From Roridomyces roridus (lineage: Eukaryota; Basidiomycota; Agaricomycetes; Agaricales; Mycenaceae), in NCBI GenBank assembly GCA_029378245.1, contig JARKIF010000018.1:992001-1056000 (forward strand): DNA of 64,000 nucleotides, written 5' to 3'. How positions within the stretch are numbered: position 1 is the first letter of the stretch; each line of letters starts with the position of its first letter. The notes under the pieces are model-generated. The model made no database searches and had not been told where the DNA came from. It worked only from the letters and a program-made list of their open reading frames with translations. Both the position numbers and the translations under genes were made by a program. Below, one piece after another: positions 22,082-34,084 of this stretch.

Positions 22082-23156
22082 ATTATGATCTTTTAAATAC
22101 ATGCAAATTAGCTACAAAGGAGCGACTACCTTCAAGTCCTTACACTCATCGAGCGCGGAAAGAACGGCCCCGGAGGACATAGGCTTCTCTTCGACACCTG
22201 TGGGCTGAAAAGCCCTTACGGCTGTGAGTTGAAAAGGCCAGGAGGGAGTCTTCCGTGTGCGCAAAGGCGAGGTTGGGGAGGAGGGCGGGAAGGGTTGTAC
22301 TTTGTTGTCTCCTCGACGCGTCCAAGCAACGTGCAGGAAATTTTTGGCATCCTAAAGCTTGACAATTGCGCGCTGCAAGATGAGGGAAGCATCCGCGACG
22401 CATCAGGCGCATCAAAGTTACATAACGTCGTGTACTTATCACCCCGACGCCCCGCACTTGCCCACTTTGAGTACAATCACATCCACTGATTATCCACTTG
22501 AACTTCAACGCGATTGTCTCGACAAGTTGTCGACAAGTATCAATCTCTACGAGTCGAAGGGAATGTGTGCTTTCTGGCCTCTGAATCGAATCCCCACACT
22601 GTTCTGTTACTCAGTCAGGTTCGCTCGAGATGTTTTTATGCTTCCTTGGCCTACTTGTGCTGAACTGGTGTCAAGATATCTACGACGCTTCAATATAAGT
22701 GTTGCTTTTTATTTAGCTACATCATAATATAGGAAGTCCGATTATCCAACGATTATCGCCAATTCTTCGCAGAAACGGCCCCCAGCGACGTGGAGCCGCG
22801 TCTACGCATTTAGAATAAAGCACGCCACGAGGCTGTCTTTGTTTTCCCATATCTGACCCTCCTGACAGACTTCTGAACCTGGGCGTCAGAATCCCCGCCT
22901 CTTCTAACATGATTCACGGTTCGGACCTGATTTTCCCTGGAAGAAAACTCAAACTTTATGCAACGAGGCTGCGCAGATTAACAGCTTTTAAACTCGATAA
23001 ATTGAGCAGCGTTTCGACGTCCCGAGTCCAAGCTTCCCAGTCAGCCGCGCGTCCTACTTCAGCCTCTTCAGCGAAAGTAACAACCCCAGTATGATTTCCC
23101 GCTTCTGCGCGTTGCTGATTCACTGACCACGCACTGCCGGAAGACACCAACCGACA
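22082..23156. other. About 1.1 kb without a recognisable gene
   Basis: ORFs of 60-122 codons occur on both strands but show no domain, splice pattern or paralogue in this window. The last 200 bases probably hold the promoter and leader of the small gene at 23157. Confidence 0.5.
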
Positions 23157-23477
23157 ATGCTGCGTCTCCCAGCCAAAATCACAGCTTCCACGCTCCGCCA
23201 GCTGAGAGTCAGCTCGCGTCATATGTACGCTACGCCCGCCATCAAGTCCCCTGCTGCTGCCGCGACCGCTGCACCGAGAGTCAAGCCCGTCGAGCTCGGA
23301 AAGACCGGGGGCGGAGGATCGGCTTTCGAAGTCCCAAAGGAGCGGGATGTAAAGATAGACGAGAAGGTTCCCGGGACGGAGGGAAAGACGGGGCCCGGGG
23401 GATCTGCTGTCGCTCCCAAGGAGGAGTTCGCCGTCAAGGAACGTGGGGGCAGGGGGAATGCAAAGCCTGGCATGTGA
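23157..23477 (+). CDS. Small protein with mitochondrial-type leader, 106 residues
   Basis: A single uninterrupted frame from ATG 23157 to TGA 23475-23477. The first 25 residues (MLRLPAKITASTLRQLRVSSR) are rich in Arg, Ser and Leu and lack acids, as in mitochondrial targeting peptides. Then come an Ala-rich stretch and two GKTG-type motifs (GKTGGGGSA and GKTGPGGSA) with a Lys/Glu-rich, probably disordered tail. I do not recognise the family. It is convergent with the gene ending at 23590, about 110 bp away, in a shared AT-rich 3' region. Confidence 0.65.
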   Translation: MLRLPAKITASTLRQLRVSSRHMYATPAIKSPAAAATAAPRVKPVELGKTGGGGSAFEVPKERDVKIDEKVPGTEGKTGPGGSAVAPKEEFAVKERGGRGNAKPGM

Positions 23478-23589
23478 GGGTGTGTGGCGCTCGGAAAAAT
23501 CTATGTTGTACTTCTATTAAATGAATGAATGTTCGCCGGTCAAGTAGTGTCCGATGAGGTGAGCAATTCAAGTGAATAAAAAACAAAAT

Positions 23590-26167
23590 TTACACGTCCG
23601 AAGCTGGGCTCTGCTCAGGCGGCCCACGCTTGAGTCGAAAAAACCGCCTCGAAGCCTGCCGTAAATCCACCTTTGTCTTCCGCTCCGACTCGCGATCGGG
23701 TTTGCCGGTGGTCGAAGCCGGTGGTCGTCGTCTCTTGAGCGCCCAAAAGCTCCACCTGGGAGTGGTACCATACGCGCCAAACACAGCAAAGGCCACGGCC
23801 AGCAAAAGTGCCGAGGCTGTGGTCAGGATAGTTGCCCTCGTGGGTAGGTTTCCAATTTCCACAGCCATGATCAGGAAGGTGGTGAGGAAGAAGATCATCC
23901 TGAGCGGCGTTCGAAAATCAATAAGGCTGCAACTCGCAGAGAAAGAAAACGAAAGACGCACGACCACATCATGAACACATAGGGAAGAGAAAACAAGATT
24001 GCATACGCCTCGAATGCTCCGAGACACTGTTCTTTGAACGAAGAGGCCTGAGAGGAAGATGGGTTGTCGTTGCGTAAGAAAGATAGAGAAGCAACACTTA
24101 CTGGCCCCGCTGTGACAGCATCGACGGTTTCGGGGCGGTACTTCCGCGATAAGAAAAGTCCTGCAGGAAGAATGATGAGCCCATAGACGGCGACGTGAAG
24201 AAATCAATCAATCTTACCCATAATAATCGAACCAAGGGCAAAGCAGACCGAGACGAAGCTCGACATCTGCGCGATAGAGGTGTTTTGATTTCCAGGTATC
24301 GCCAAAATCCCCACATTGGCGTTGAGTATGAGGGATGCCTGCATTCAAACATCAAGTCAATGAATTGAAAGTGTCTTGCGGCTTACATATAAGGTCATCT
24401 CTTGCCATTCCGTGAGCACCTTCTCGATATATCGCTTCCAAGACACCTGGCTGATGATCCTGTCCATGAAAAGCCCTCGTAGATCGCGCAGATGTCCTTT
24501 TGGTGCGTTGAACAAGAGCGGGGATATTATGGCCATCCCGGACCCTCCCTGAGGCGGAGAACCTGCAGGGTAGACAGACAGACTTCTGTCGATGCGCGCT
24601 GCGTATTCTCCGTGAAAGTGATTTACTCGTTCGTTGGCTTCAAAAATAAAGTGAGTTGAGAGGTGAAATGGAGATGATTTCCCGCACCGAAAAGCATCAT
24701 AACGCGCGCTGGTTGGGTAAGTACTAGGTAGAGCTGAAGATGCCGAAGAGAAACACACCGAGAGATGTTGCTGAGCCCCGAGCAACCTTGACGCCAGAAG
24801 TCGTAGTCCTCGAACCTTGGCCTGCATGCCTCATATGAGCCGTCAAGGCGAGCATCTTGTGCAGATCGTCGGCAGAGAAAGGGATTGTTGTCCCAGGCGA
24901 TGTCAGGGCGTCTAGCAGATCCGTCAGCGCGTCAGAGCAAATGCATTGAAGAGAGACGCGCTTACCGGTGGCGCTAAAGACGAGAATGTCGCATAGTTCC
25001 TCTATGAGCTCCGAGGTGAGCCGGAGAGCACTCGGGAACACATCACAATGACGCCTTGAAGAAAATGAGAGACAAATCTCCAGCAAACCTCAAGCACTCA
25101 CCAATACTCGTGTTCAAGGATCGATTCTGCGAAACCGTCAACCCGAGAAGTGGAAGGCTGGCAAACACGCACCGATATGAGACTCGGACAGGACACCACC
25201 AACGCGCTGGCAAGTACTGATCTTGCTTAGCTCGAATTCGTCCATCCAGAAGATTGTGCGAGACAGATGGTCCACAAGATAGTAACCGCATGTAAGGGGC
25301 TTCTCCGAGTCGTGATCCTCGTCGGGCTCCAACAACACGATATCGACTTCATCCGCGTCGAGCTCGGAGTCTTTCGTTGAGAGCCGCGCGTGGACGTGTT
25401 GAACGCATGCGTCGACCTTTTTTAGGATCTTGTCATCGTACAGATACGCGTCGGTGAATATCCTCTACGGGGCTTTCAGTTGATGAAAAACTGGGAGGGA
25501 GGAAGCGTACCCAAGGGCCTTTGTGGACAAAGTACAACGCCCCCTCGGGATGTCTGTGTGGGGTCCAGTTGTCCGCCGCCATCGTTTTTCTGTGCGGAAG
25601 TTAGCCGTCAAGACATACCGAGTCGCTTTTATATACCTCTGGAACACTCGGGTAAGCGGGGGAACCGGGCATCTTGTCTGAAGTTCGGTACTACAGCGGT
25701 TTTCAAAACAGTATACGGGTTTGGAGCCCTGCTCCACGTACATTTTTGCTGACCTTTGTTTGACGGAGAGTCGAGCTTCCGCTCCACTCAACTCCACAAC
25801 TCAATTCGAGAGCTGTGCCATGGCTAGACGGCATTTCCCTTTCCGGGCAGGTGAGTGGAGTCGAAGTAGATGCGCCGGCATACAGAGGTCAACACAAATG
25901 AAGGTGGAGCGCTGCATCAAAACCCGTATATTGTTTTGAAAACCGCTGTAAAGCACAAGCATGTATCATCAGCACCTGTGAGCCATTGAAGTAGGACGGA
26001 TTGAGGACGGACATGAATCGCGGCCGGGCGTATCTTTTATCTTCGAAACGTTCCACCGATATCGGGTCAAGATACACGGCGTATCGCGCTGGGAGGTCCG
26101 ATCCATCGAGTGTGGAATCCGAGGCGTTTGATGCTACCCTACTCTTGCGTGGCTGAGTCTGGTCCAT
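23590..26167 (-). CDS. Multi-exon membrane protein of a conserved Agaricomycete family
   Basis: Exons read right to left: MDQTQPRKSR... near 26167, then HPEGALYFVHKGPW near 25530 (a WW-like motif), RIFTDAYLYDDKIL, GYYLVDHLSRTIFWMDEF, HCDVFPSALRLTSELIEEL, FSADDLHKML, then SPLLFNAPKGHLRDLRGLF, VSWKRYIEKVLTEWQEMTLY, ILNANVGILAIPG, and the C-terminal helices SLPYVFMMW and MIFFLTTFLIMA. Mushroom genomes carry many proteins of this plan: an N-terminal WW-like module, a conserved middle, and three or four C-terminal membrane helices. Their function is unknown. All introns are short GT...AG ones except the first, which contains a 255-bp MITE. The stop is at 23590. The ATG at 26167 is chosen, though one at 26218 is in frame. 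Confidence 0.72.
25694..25948. mobile_element. TA-flanked MITE, 255 bp, in an intron
   Basis: The left end CAGCGGTTTTCAAAACAGTA is mirrored by the right end with very few differences over about 45 bp, and TA flanks both sides (25692-25693, 25949-25950). TA targets and such ends fit Tc1/mariner-type MITEs. It lies between the first two coding exons of the membrane protein gene, so splicing would remove it. Confidence 0.88.
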
Positions 26168-26218
26168 GGCTAAGTATTGGAGCAGGAAGATGAGCTTGGC
26201 TGCGCCGTTAAGTAGCAA

Positions 26219-27295
26219 GGGTCGTGTTGCGCAGTATTCGTGGCAGTGAGAACGAAGCAGCCTAAAATTGGGACGGTGGAGCGAGGGACATCAAGAAGCA
26301 GAAATCATGGACGTGACGGGCGTCTAATCCAGAGTGCGCGTGTGGCTTGTGGGTGGCTGTGGGTAGAGCCTCGGCTTGAGTTTTCTTTTGAGTTCTCGAA
26401 TATGGAGTCCAGCGAAAGGAAAGCTGAAGGAACTTGAAAGCCCAGCCTTGCTGCCCTTGCAGTGATTGGTCAAGAAGATGCAGCAATCTCGTCGGCCGCC
26501 GGTTCCAAGCCGGTGCCAGAGATCTGGGCGTCTCAAGGGCGTCTAGAGAAGGAAGTCGCGCCACCATTGAGAGGCAGCTTGCAGGCGGAACTTGAAGTCA
26601 CCGAGTCTTAGTCACGGGTTGTCACGCGTGGCGCGTGACGGGCGGCCACGAAAACAGGATCACGTGCCCACGACGCGCTCCCTACACGTTCGTCGTTATG
26701 TATGTACCGCAGAAAATTCGCATCTCATTCATAAATATTCTAAAAACATAGTCTACAAGTTTAATTGGGTTTACTGGACAAAATTCGAATAGAGTCCTTC
26801 CACAGCAGCCCAAGTGCCGTGTACACAGCCCAATACACTAATATTGGGGCTCGAATAGAAGCTGGGAGATTAACCTTCTAGCAAAGGAGGGGCTGCAATC
26901 AAGCTGCAATACGGATAGAAGCGCAGCGCCTCACTGAGCGCTGTACACCGGAGGGAACTCGACCCGCGGCTGCGCACCAAGTGGAGACTGCGCATGCAAC
27001 TGCGGGTCACCAACTTGAAGAACCTAATCAAGCTGCGCATGCCTTGTCGAGGTGCAGCACAGGCACAGGAGGTATAGACACGCGTGGAGAGATGGGCACC
27101 AGGGGCACAGACGCGTTGACGCCGTGCTCGCGATCGTATGTGAATAGCTTGCAATTGGCCAAGCTGCCTGTGTAGGTTATAGAAGGATCCCGGTCGTCGA
27201 TAATGGCCGTGGGAAGAGGGAAGCTGAGGTAGGAGAGCCGAACGAATCAAGGAGCGCTGAGACGGGACAATCGAGTGGGATGTCGGGTTGATGAT
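26219..27295. other. About 1.1 kb without a recognisable gene
   Basis: Contains the upstream region of the membrane protein gene, then AT-rich DNA near 26700-26870 and G/C-richer DNA to 27290. ORFs of up to 126 codons show no domain. Confidence 0.5.
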
Positions 27296-27955
27296 TCACT
27301 GCATTTTACCTATTTCTAGGCAAACCCCTTGCCTAGATGTCTAAACAAACCACCTTGGCAAGGATGTTTGCCTGGCCTTGTCTAGATAGTCTAGATACAT
27401 GCATCTGAGTTCGTCTGAGTTTGTCTTTGCTCAGCTTGGATTTAGACGAACCCAGAGAAACCCAGACAATGCTGCTCAAGCCAGATAAAATTGACCAGGC
27501 CTTGACCAGGCCTTGGCCGATGGGAAGAAGTGTTGCAAACTGTACAAATACACCTTAAATGGTGTTTGGTGAGCTACGGGGGCCCATCCTTGAGCTAAAT
27601 TCACCCAACGAGAGCCGGATCCTTTGGAGATCCGCCGTCGGTGGCTGCTGGTCGAACAAGCTCTATTTTTCTCAGGCCGTCATTCTGACAACAGATTTGG
27701 AGCGCAATGAGATTGGCGCACACCTTGGTCATGAAGTCGGGGATTTTCGTTGGCGGGATGAGCCCAGGCAAGGCCCGACAAACCCAGATCAACCTCTGCA
27801 AGGTTGGTCGAGGACACCTCGTAGAACCTAGATTAACCCCCGTTCCAGACCAAGCCCGATCAAGCTAAATAAACCTACACAAGGCCCGATAAACCCAGAC
27901 CCAACCTCGTAGAACCTAGATTACCCCTTGCCTAGAAATGGGCAAAATGCAGTGA
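27296..27955. mobile_element. MITE-like element, 660 bp
   Basis: The left end TCACTGCATTTTACCTATTT is mirrored by the right end, which reads TCACTGCATTTTGCCCATTT on the other strand. Both continue CTAGGCAA. Internal short repeats of aacccaga and cctcgtagaacctagatta give it a low-complexity look. The target duplication is not clear. No transposase is present. Confidence 0.7.
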
Positions 27956-28249
27956 TTAGATCGAGCGAGTGAGAGGAGCTCGACGAAGTGGATTCAGATT
28001 AATCTCGGACGTTGTGCCTGCCGGACAAGTGACACAATGGAGACGAAAATGTGGAGTTGGAGAGTGGAGCTGATGGTCGGTGGGCAGCGGATGGACCAAG
28101 GCAAACCAGGACTCGGGACCCACACAGCAATTGGAATCTGGGATTCGGGAAAAACAAATGAGCTCGATTTTCGCTGAAAGAGTTGGGCAGAGCATTTCCA
28201 GAGCAAATCGTCTCCCGATGGCCAGAGTGACAGCCAACTTGAGGCAGAA

Positions 28250-28640
28250 TGTTGGTGGTTTAGGTCAAGATGATGCCGGCTGGTCGGCATGGCACGCGCT
28301 CGTTGTCCGATCAATGATGGCTGCCACTCTTGCTCCCAACCACCGTGATGTCGAACCGTCTCATGGACTCGCATCTCTCATCCGGTCGACCTGCACTTTT
28401 CCTGGATCTAATGGAAGTATGTACTTAGAAAATTCCTTCAATCCGTGTTCAGACCTTCGTCGGCGCTCAGCACCGACCTTGTGTTTGTGTTCTTCCTCGG
28501 TGTGCTCGTCTACAAGCGTGCGGGCGAAGACGCTGCGCCACCGCCGCTGCGAGTGCACCTCTGCCACCGTATTTATAGGTTTCCCAATGGATCAGGTGAT
28601 GGCGAAGCCTCGAGGCTTGAGTGCGTCCGCTTCCATCCGT
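28250..28640 (+). pseudogene. Partial duplicate of the spherulin-4 gene region
   Basis: 28255-28440 matches the upstream DNA of the spherulin-4 gene at 31615-31800 (tcaagatg, ccactcttgctccc, ctcatggact, ctaatggaagt). 28490-28560 then matches the membrane-span part of that gene near 33455-33520 (ctcgtctacaag, gcgcgaagacg-like). The main domain is missing, so this is a deletion product of an older tandem copy. Confidence 0.6.
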
Positions 28641-28744
28641 CCTCCCAGGTGAATATTCAAGCTCGTTCTCAACCCATCTGAAATAACTAGTAGTCAACAC
28701 TGTGAATTCCCGCCTACCCTCGATCGCCAGACTCAGTAAGCGAA

Positions 28745-31138
28745 AATCAGTGGGTTGCCCATGCTCTCCGCCATCCTACCGATCTCACGATCTTAGCAGA
28801 CATAGTCCAATCCTCTGAGAATCTAGAGCACGTCCAACCCCACTCCCGGGACAGCGCTGGTATCTGGCATCCAGGACATATCAGCCTTTCTGCCGATCGT
28901 CGGCACAGATCAATGCGAGAGACATGTCGGCGAGGCACTCACTGGCGGTTTCTTTTACGCGGCAGCCACTCCCCTGTCGATTTTTGGGTGTCTGGGTATA
29001 GTGAAAGCCGGTGCCATGATTCTCTGCGCTAGCTTCTCTCCCCGGCTCGCCCAGATGCTCGCAGACGCCGGCTTCAATCTCGAGGGATCTATTGCCGAGA
29101 TAATCGGGAAAGAGCTGCATCGCTCGGAGAGGAAGTCTGATTCCTCCTCCGCCAGAAAGGTTCCTCCCAATGTACGAAGGGTGCCCCGCCAAGAGACGGA
29201 TTCGGGAGACGATCAATTTGTTGCGACGAAGAAGTTTTTGAAGCTCCTCGAGGAACAGCACATCGGCAAGGACAAGTTTGTCCTCGAATTCGATTATGCC
29301 CTGTGGAATTTTTGGCTCGTCATCTTTACCGTCGGCCTTTCGTGTCTGAGCATCACGCCATACTACATCCACATCATTATTCTCGATGTCCAATCGCCCC
29401 CATCCCCGCCGGCGTGGGTTTACCCGCTCCTGCGTACTGTGGGGTCTGCAGTCTCAGTCATTGTGTGTCAGATGATACTGCAGATTTGTCTCCAGCAAAT
29501 CCTCCGGGAAGCCGTCGCTCCGCCAATCAATGCGGTCAACAACAACAACACCGGACCCGTCGTCCATTCCGCCACCATCAGCAAGAACGAAGAAATTGGG
29601 CTCACGATGGCGAAGTACAACCGTCTAATCAGCCCGGATGTCACGCAGTCAGACCAATTCTGGGATATCGAGAAGCACTCACGCAGCATCACGCAGCGCA
29701 TCGCTGGTCTGGGTCATGTGTGCGGGATCGATATTTCCTGGGGCCTAGACGTCACCGCGAGCCTGATCAAAGAGAACCCCATGAACTTCGCCAACTTTGG
29801 GGAAAGTCCTCTCACCGGTGTCGATGATCTGTATCTGCGCTCGCACCGCGCCGCCCGACAGTGGAGGGAGGACTTTGACGCCGAGCATGCGGCACCAATT
29901 AGGGAGTTGCCACAGAGCAGCGCGAGTTTTCGCTCCCATGATTTTCTCAGCTTCCGTTTGGCTGTCGAGTGGGTGTTGATTCGAGGGAGTTGGGCGTTCG
30001 AGAGTCTTCTCTTGAAGTCCATTTATCCCGGCTGCGGCTTTGATATTCATCCCATTCACAATCATGCGAGACGGTTGGGGATTTGCTGAGCGAGCGATGC
30101 GCGAAACGAAGCCGTTGCTAACCGGGTTGAAGAATACAGCTCGAGAGTACAACTGTCTACTCAAGCTACTCAAGCGGCTACACAAACTCAACGGAACGTC
30201 CCATCGAATATGCGATCCGCCAGTTCAGGTTCGACAGCGATGTGGGTGATCCCACGGTGAGGATTCTTTGGCCCGACGAGTTTCCGCCAGAAGCAGCGGC
30301 GGCCGACAAGCGTCTGGGGGATATGTGGAGGGCGCTTAAACAGCGCACTGAAAAACAGCATGCTGTCTGGGAGAAGCGGCCAAATTCGTTGAAACCCGAG
30401 TTCATCTCAGCGTTGTTCTGCAACTACCCGAACTGTCTGGGGAGTCAGGATGAGGAGTTCCTAGGGATTATGCTCGCTCGTGGTTGCACTGTGTTCGATT
30501 TCGGTGGACTCAGACACAAACCTGATATGTCGCCGGCCCTGCAGAGGATCGACGCTGCGGCGTGTATCTTGAATTGTCCTGCAGAGTGGATCTCGGGGCT
30601 CATTTCTCTTGCCCAGTTGAATTCAAATATCCTGGGGGTCACCTTTTGCGGATCTGAAGATCCCGAGCCCCATACCCATTTATCAACCATACTGTCGCAA
30701 AATCGCCGGCGTTGGGCCACGAATACGCCGATTCCGGATGGAGAAGACGCCATATTTTGGTTTGGGTTCCAGAAGGGAGCTCGTGCCCAAGGGCCTTCTG
30801 TGTTTATCCCATTTTTGTGCGAGCCCCAGGGCACGAACATCATGCTGTTCAAAGCAGCTGAGGCTGGGACGTTCACGGTGACTCTACAAACTGCAACAAC
30901 TCCCGAAGCTGCCGCCTTGGGTCGTGTGTCTTGGAAACTGAACGACGCACCGGGTTTCGAGACATCGGCAAATTCCATGAGGCTCACGCCGGTAGAAAGC
31001 AAGGGGCCTGAATATCGCCACGACTGCTTCACTGTGGAAGTACATCCACCAGCTCGACATCCACTTTACATGGAACCCAACCACTGCCCGGGAGGAGCCC
31101 GGCTCATGTGCTTTTCGGCGCATCTGGGTATCGCGTGA
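28745..31138 (+). CDS. Large membrane protein of unknown function (5' part frameshifted or mis-modelled)
   Basis: The N-terminal part reads WVAHALRHPTDLTIL, SENLEHVQPHSRDSAGIW, HPGHISLSADRR. Near 28925 the frame must shift by one to continue as GEALTGGFFYAAATPLSIFG, LGIVKAGAMILC, then FNLEGSIAEIIG. Membrane spans follow (WLVIFTVGLSCLS, VGSAVSVIVCQMILQ). An intron at 30074-30132 joins in frame to a C-terminal region with TERPIEYAIRQF, ILWPDEFPP and a long open exon ending TGA at 31136-31138. This plan matches a mushroom-specific family of no known role. The start codon was not found, and the shift near 28925 may be a real mutation or a sequencing error. Confidence 0.6.
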
Positions 31139-32232
31139 TGGGTCTCACTCATTTGCGGATGATTGAATAAGGGAGCCAGCGGAGTGGTTTGATGTGTCCG
31201 GCCCTTTCTCATGTCGAACAAAACAGGTCAGCCTTGCCCAGCATCTCTTTTAAAAAAAAATTAACACCTTAAAGGATTCAAACTCTAACTTTGACTTGTA
31301 GGATGCTTGTGACTGTCGGAGGCCATGATACATGCACTTGGTAGAATCAGTCCAGGATGTAAATTTCTCGAACAAGCTGTTTTTCTCAACCTATCCAACC
31401 TCTGTACGCCCACGGAGCTGAATGAGACGGTACACGGAAGTGACGCGATGGAGACGACGACGACGTGGATGGATCGGTGTGGACCGAGGCACAGCAGACT
31501 GTCAGCGGCATTGTATACTCGATCGAATAATCACCTAAGTACCGGAGAAAACTTGATGAAGCTGGATTTGCGCTGAATTAGGCAGATTCAATAGTAATTT
31601 CGATAGCAAGTCGGCGTGGTTCAGATCAAGATGCCGGCTCTCCAACATCATGCATCAAAGGTTATCCAATCAATGATGAGTCACCACCACTCTTGCTCCC
31701 GACCACCTCCGTCTTGGGACCGTTTCATGGACTGACATCTCATCCGATTCACCCTAATACATTTTTCGCAGCTTCGATCTATTGGAAGTGATTCCTTCAA
31801 TCGTACAGGTACCGCTCTACCGTCTGTCTCCCTCATACCCAACCTTCAAGTTGAGTCGAAGTTCAAGGGCAAATTGCTCAAAATGTTGTAAGAATACTCG
31901 TTCTATTTCCCAACTTCCTCCGCTGGAACATAAGTAACTTGAGGGTCCAAGCTAGAGTGTGAATATTCCCAGCATCACTTCCAACGGGATGTGATCAAGA
32001 CACGGTTGCGGACGACGTCTGGCTTCTTTTTTTTCTTGTGCGACTTTTTATCTCTTGCCCAGCGCCCATGCCCACCTCCGGCATACTCGTTCTTTTGAGC
32101 CTACTTGCGCTGGTCTCCTGTACCCAAGCTCTTGCGGTTGGTCGCTTCGAATGCAGAGTTATCTCACAGGAGTTAACGGCGCTCCTAGATACTTCTACCG
32201 CTCTATATATACCCTTCAGATGGCTGTTCAGC
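31139..32232. promoter_or_regulatory. About 1.1 kb upstream region of the spherulin-4 gene
   Basis: No gene is seen. Part of it (31615-31800) is duplicated at 28255-28440. A TATATATA run at 32204-32211 lies only about 22 bp before the chosen ATG, so either transcription starts further upstream or this run is not the TATA box. Confidence 0.4.
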
Positions 32233-33862
32233 ATGGTCCTCCGCCTTTTCTGCGTGCGTATCACGACTATTTTCTCCACCGCCTCCTTGCTCACTTTAAG
32301 TTTCTACCCCAGAATCTCCGCGCAGCCCTCGACCACTTTCTACATCATTGTGAATCCTAACAGCGGGCCTGGCTCAGCCGGGTCTCAGCCCGATGCCAAC
32401 TTTGTCCAATGCGTTCCCAAGCTCCGACCTGCGGCGAGCAAGACGATTATATTGGGATACGTCCTCGTCACGGATCCGACATCGGGGAGCGTCACTTCAG
32501 ATATCGACACCTACGCAGGATGGCACACTGCTTATCAGCCGGATGGGATATACCTCGATGCAATCTCGCCAGAGCCAAACCTGTTGTCAACTAATCAGGG
32601 TTATGTCTCGCATGCGAGGTCGGCCGGATTCACCTTCGTGAGTTGTTGTTCCAGATGTTCTATATTTTTCAGTGTTGATGCATACTTCAGATGGCTCTCG
32701 GCCCAGGAGAATCAGTTCCTTCGTCGTATCTGGATATGGCCGACCTGGTGACCACATACGAATCCTCCTACTCATCTTTCAACGCCGCTTCGGTCTCTGG
32801 GACGCTATCAAAACAAGCAGTCATTTTGGTGAACGCGACGTCGACCGGGTCCTACAGTTCAACCATAGACAAACTAAAGTCGATGGGGGTAGCAGGTACG
32901 AAAGCCGTTCACACACAGTAGTCGAAGGTTTACCTCCGAGTCTGTAGCTGTCTACATCTCGGACGCAAGCGACGATAGTCAGAATCTCCCTGTGCAGTTG
33001 TCGGAATTCGTGGATGAAGTAGCGAGCGCGGGAGGGGTAACGGTTCCTTTCCATCGACGCTGCCGATCATTCATGGCGTTTTTCAGAGCTCAACGCCCTC
33101 GGGAGTGACATCCTCCGCGCCGCAGTCTTCAGCCCGTGGGAGCCTCAATCAGGTGGAGGGCCATCATTCTTATCGTGTTGCGCATCTCATTTTCACTCTT
33201 TAGAGCTCAACAAGCGCTTCTTCAAGTGTTGGATCCAAAACTGCGTCCTCCTCCTCGCCCTCAGCATCAACTTCTTCTCCCTCCGCGTCCAGCTCGGTAC
33301 CTCCAACCGCGGGGATTTCCCAGAATAAGGTACGACCGATTCCGTTCCAGTTTCAACACGTCTAATTGAATGTCATCCTTTGATGTAGAAGAAGGCTAGC
33401 ACACCTGTTGCAGCCATTGTAGGCAGCATCCTCGGCATTGCAGTGCTCCTTCTTGGTATTCTCCTCGTCTACAAGTCGTGCGCGCGAAGACGCCGCCAAC
33501 GCACCTCCGCTGGCACTGATCCGGAGCCGTACCCCCTCCCCCGTGCCGAGGCCTCGTTCAACCTGCCCTCGGTATTAAACGGAACTGGTCATAGCCCTAG
33601 GATGCATGTCAAAAGCGCGCTCCTTCCTACGGAGACTCGAAGCTCTGGCTTGACCTTGTCGCCGGTATCAAACGCGACTAGTCATAGCCCCAGGAGGTCG
33701 CATATCAAAGGTGTGGACCGAGAGCCCCCTTCCACGGAGACTCCAAGCTCTGGCCATGGCCCTTCATCGGGTCGTGGAACATCGGATTCGGAGTCAGTGG
33801 TTGAGACTGAAATTGATGGTGCGCCCCCGCCTTCGTATGTCTCGCACGATTTTAGGACGTAG
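32233..33862 (+). CDS. Spherulin-4-like surface protein with Ser-rich stalk and membrane anchor
   Basis: ATG 32233 starts a signal peptide (MVLRLFCVRITTIFSTASLL). The spherulation-specific family 4 domain follows: TFYIIVNPNSGPGS, TIILGYVLV, SDIDTYAGW, DGIYLDAISPE. Introns begin at 32638 and about 32897, the second exon starting MALGPGESV at 32691, and further short introns follow. A long Ser/Thr/Pro-rich stalk leads to one membrane span (AAIVGSILGIAVLLLGILL) and a basic, Ser-rich tail ending APPPSYVSHDFRT. Fungal members are usually secreted and their fold resembles glycoside hydrolases. Here a stalk and anchor make it a cell-surface form. Activity is not known. Confidence 0.82.
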
Positions 33863-34084
33863 CGGGAGTTTGTGATGTGAATGTTTAATAGACCGTGTAA
33901 CTGTTGGAAATAAAACAGCTCTTTTGTAAAGGCGAAAGGTTGTATTAAGTAGTAATTTCCCGAAAACCGCGTGTTTCTTCGCAAGATCCAACCACTGAAA
34001 GCAAAAGTAGGAAGTCTCAACAGCCGCACTGCCTAAATCTTGTATTAAACAACTTCTACACTACCAAACTAACCTCAAGCTCAA

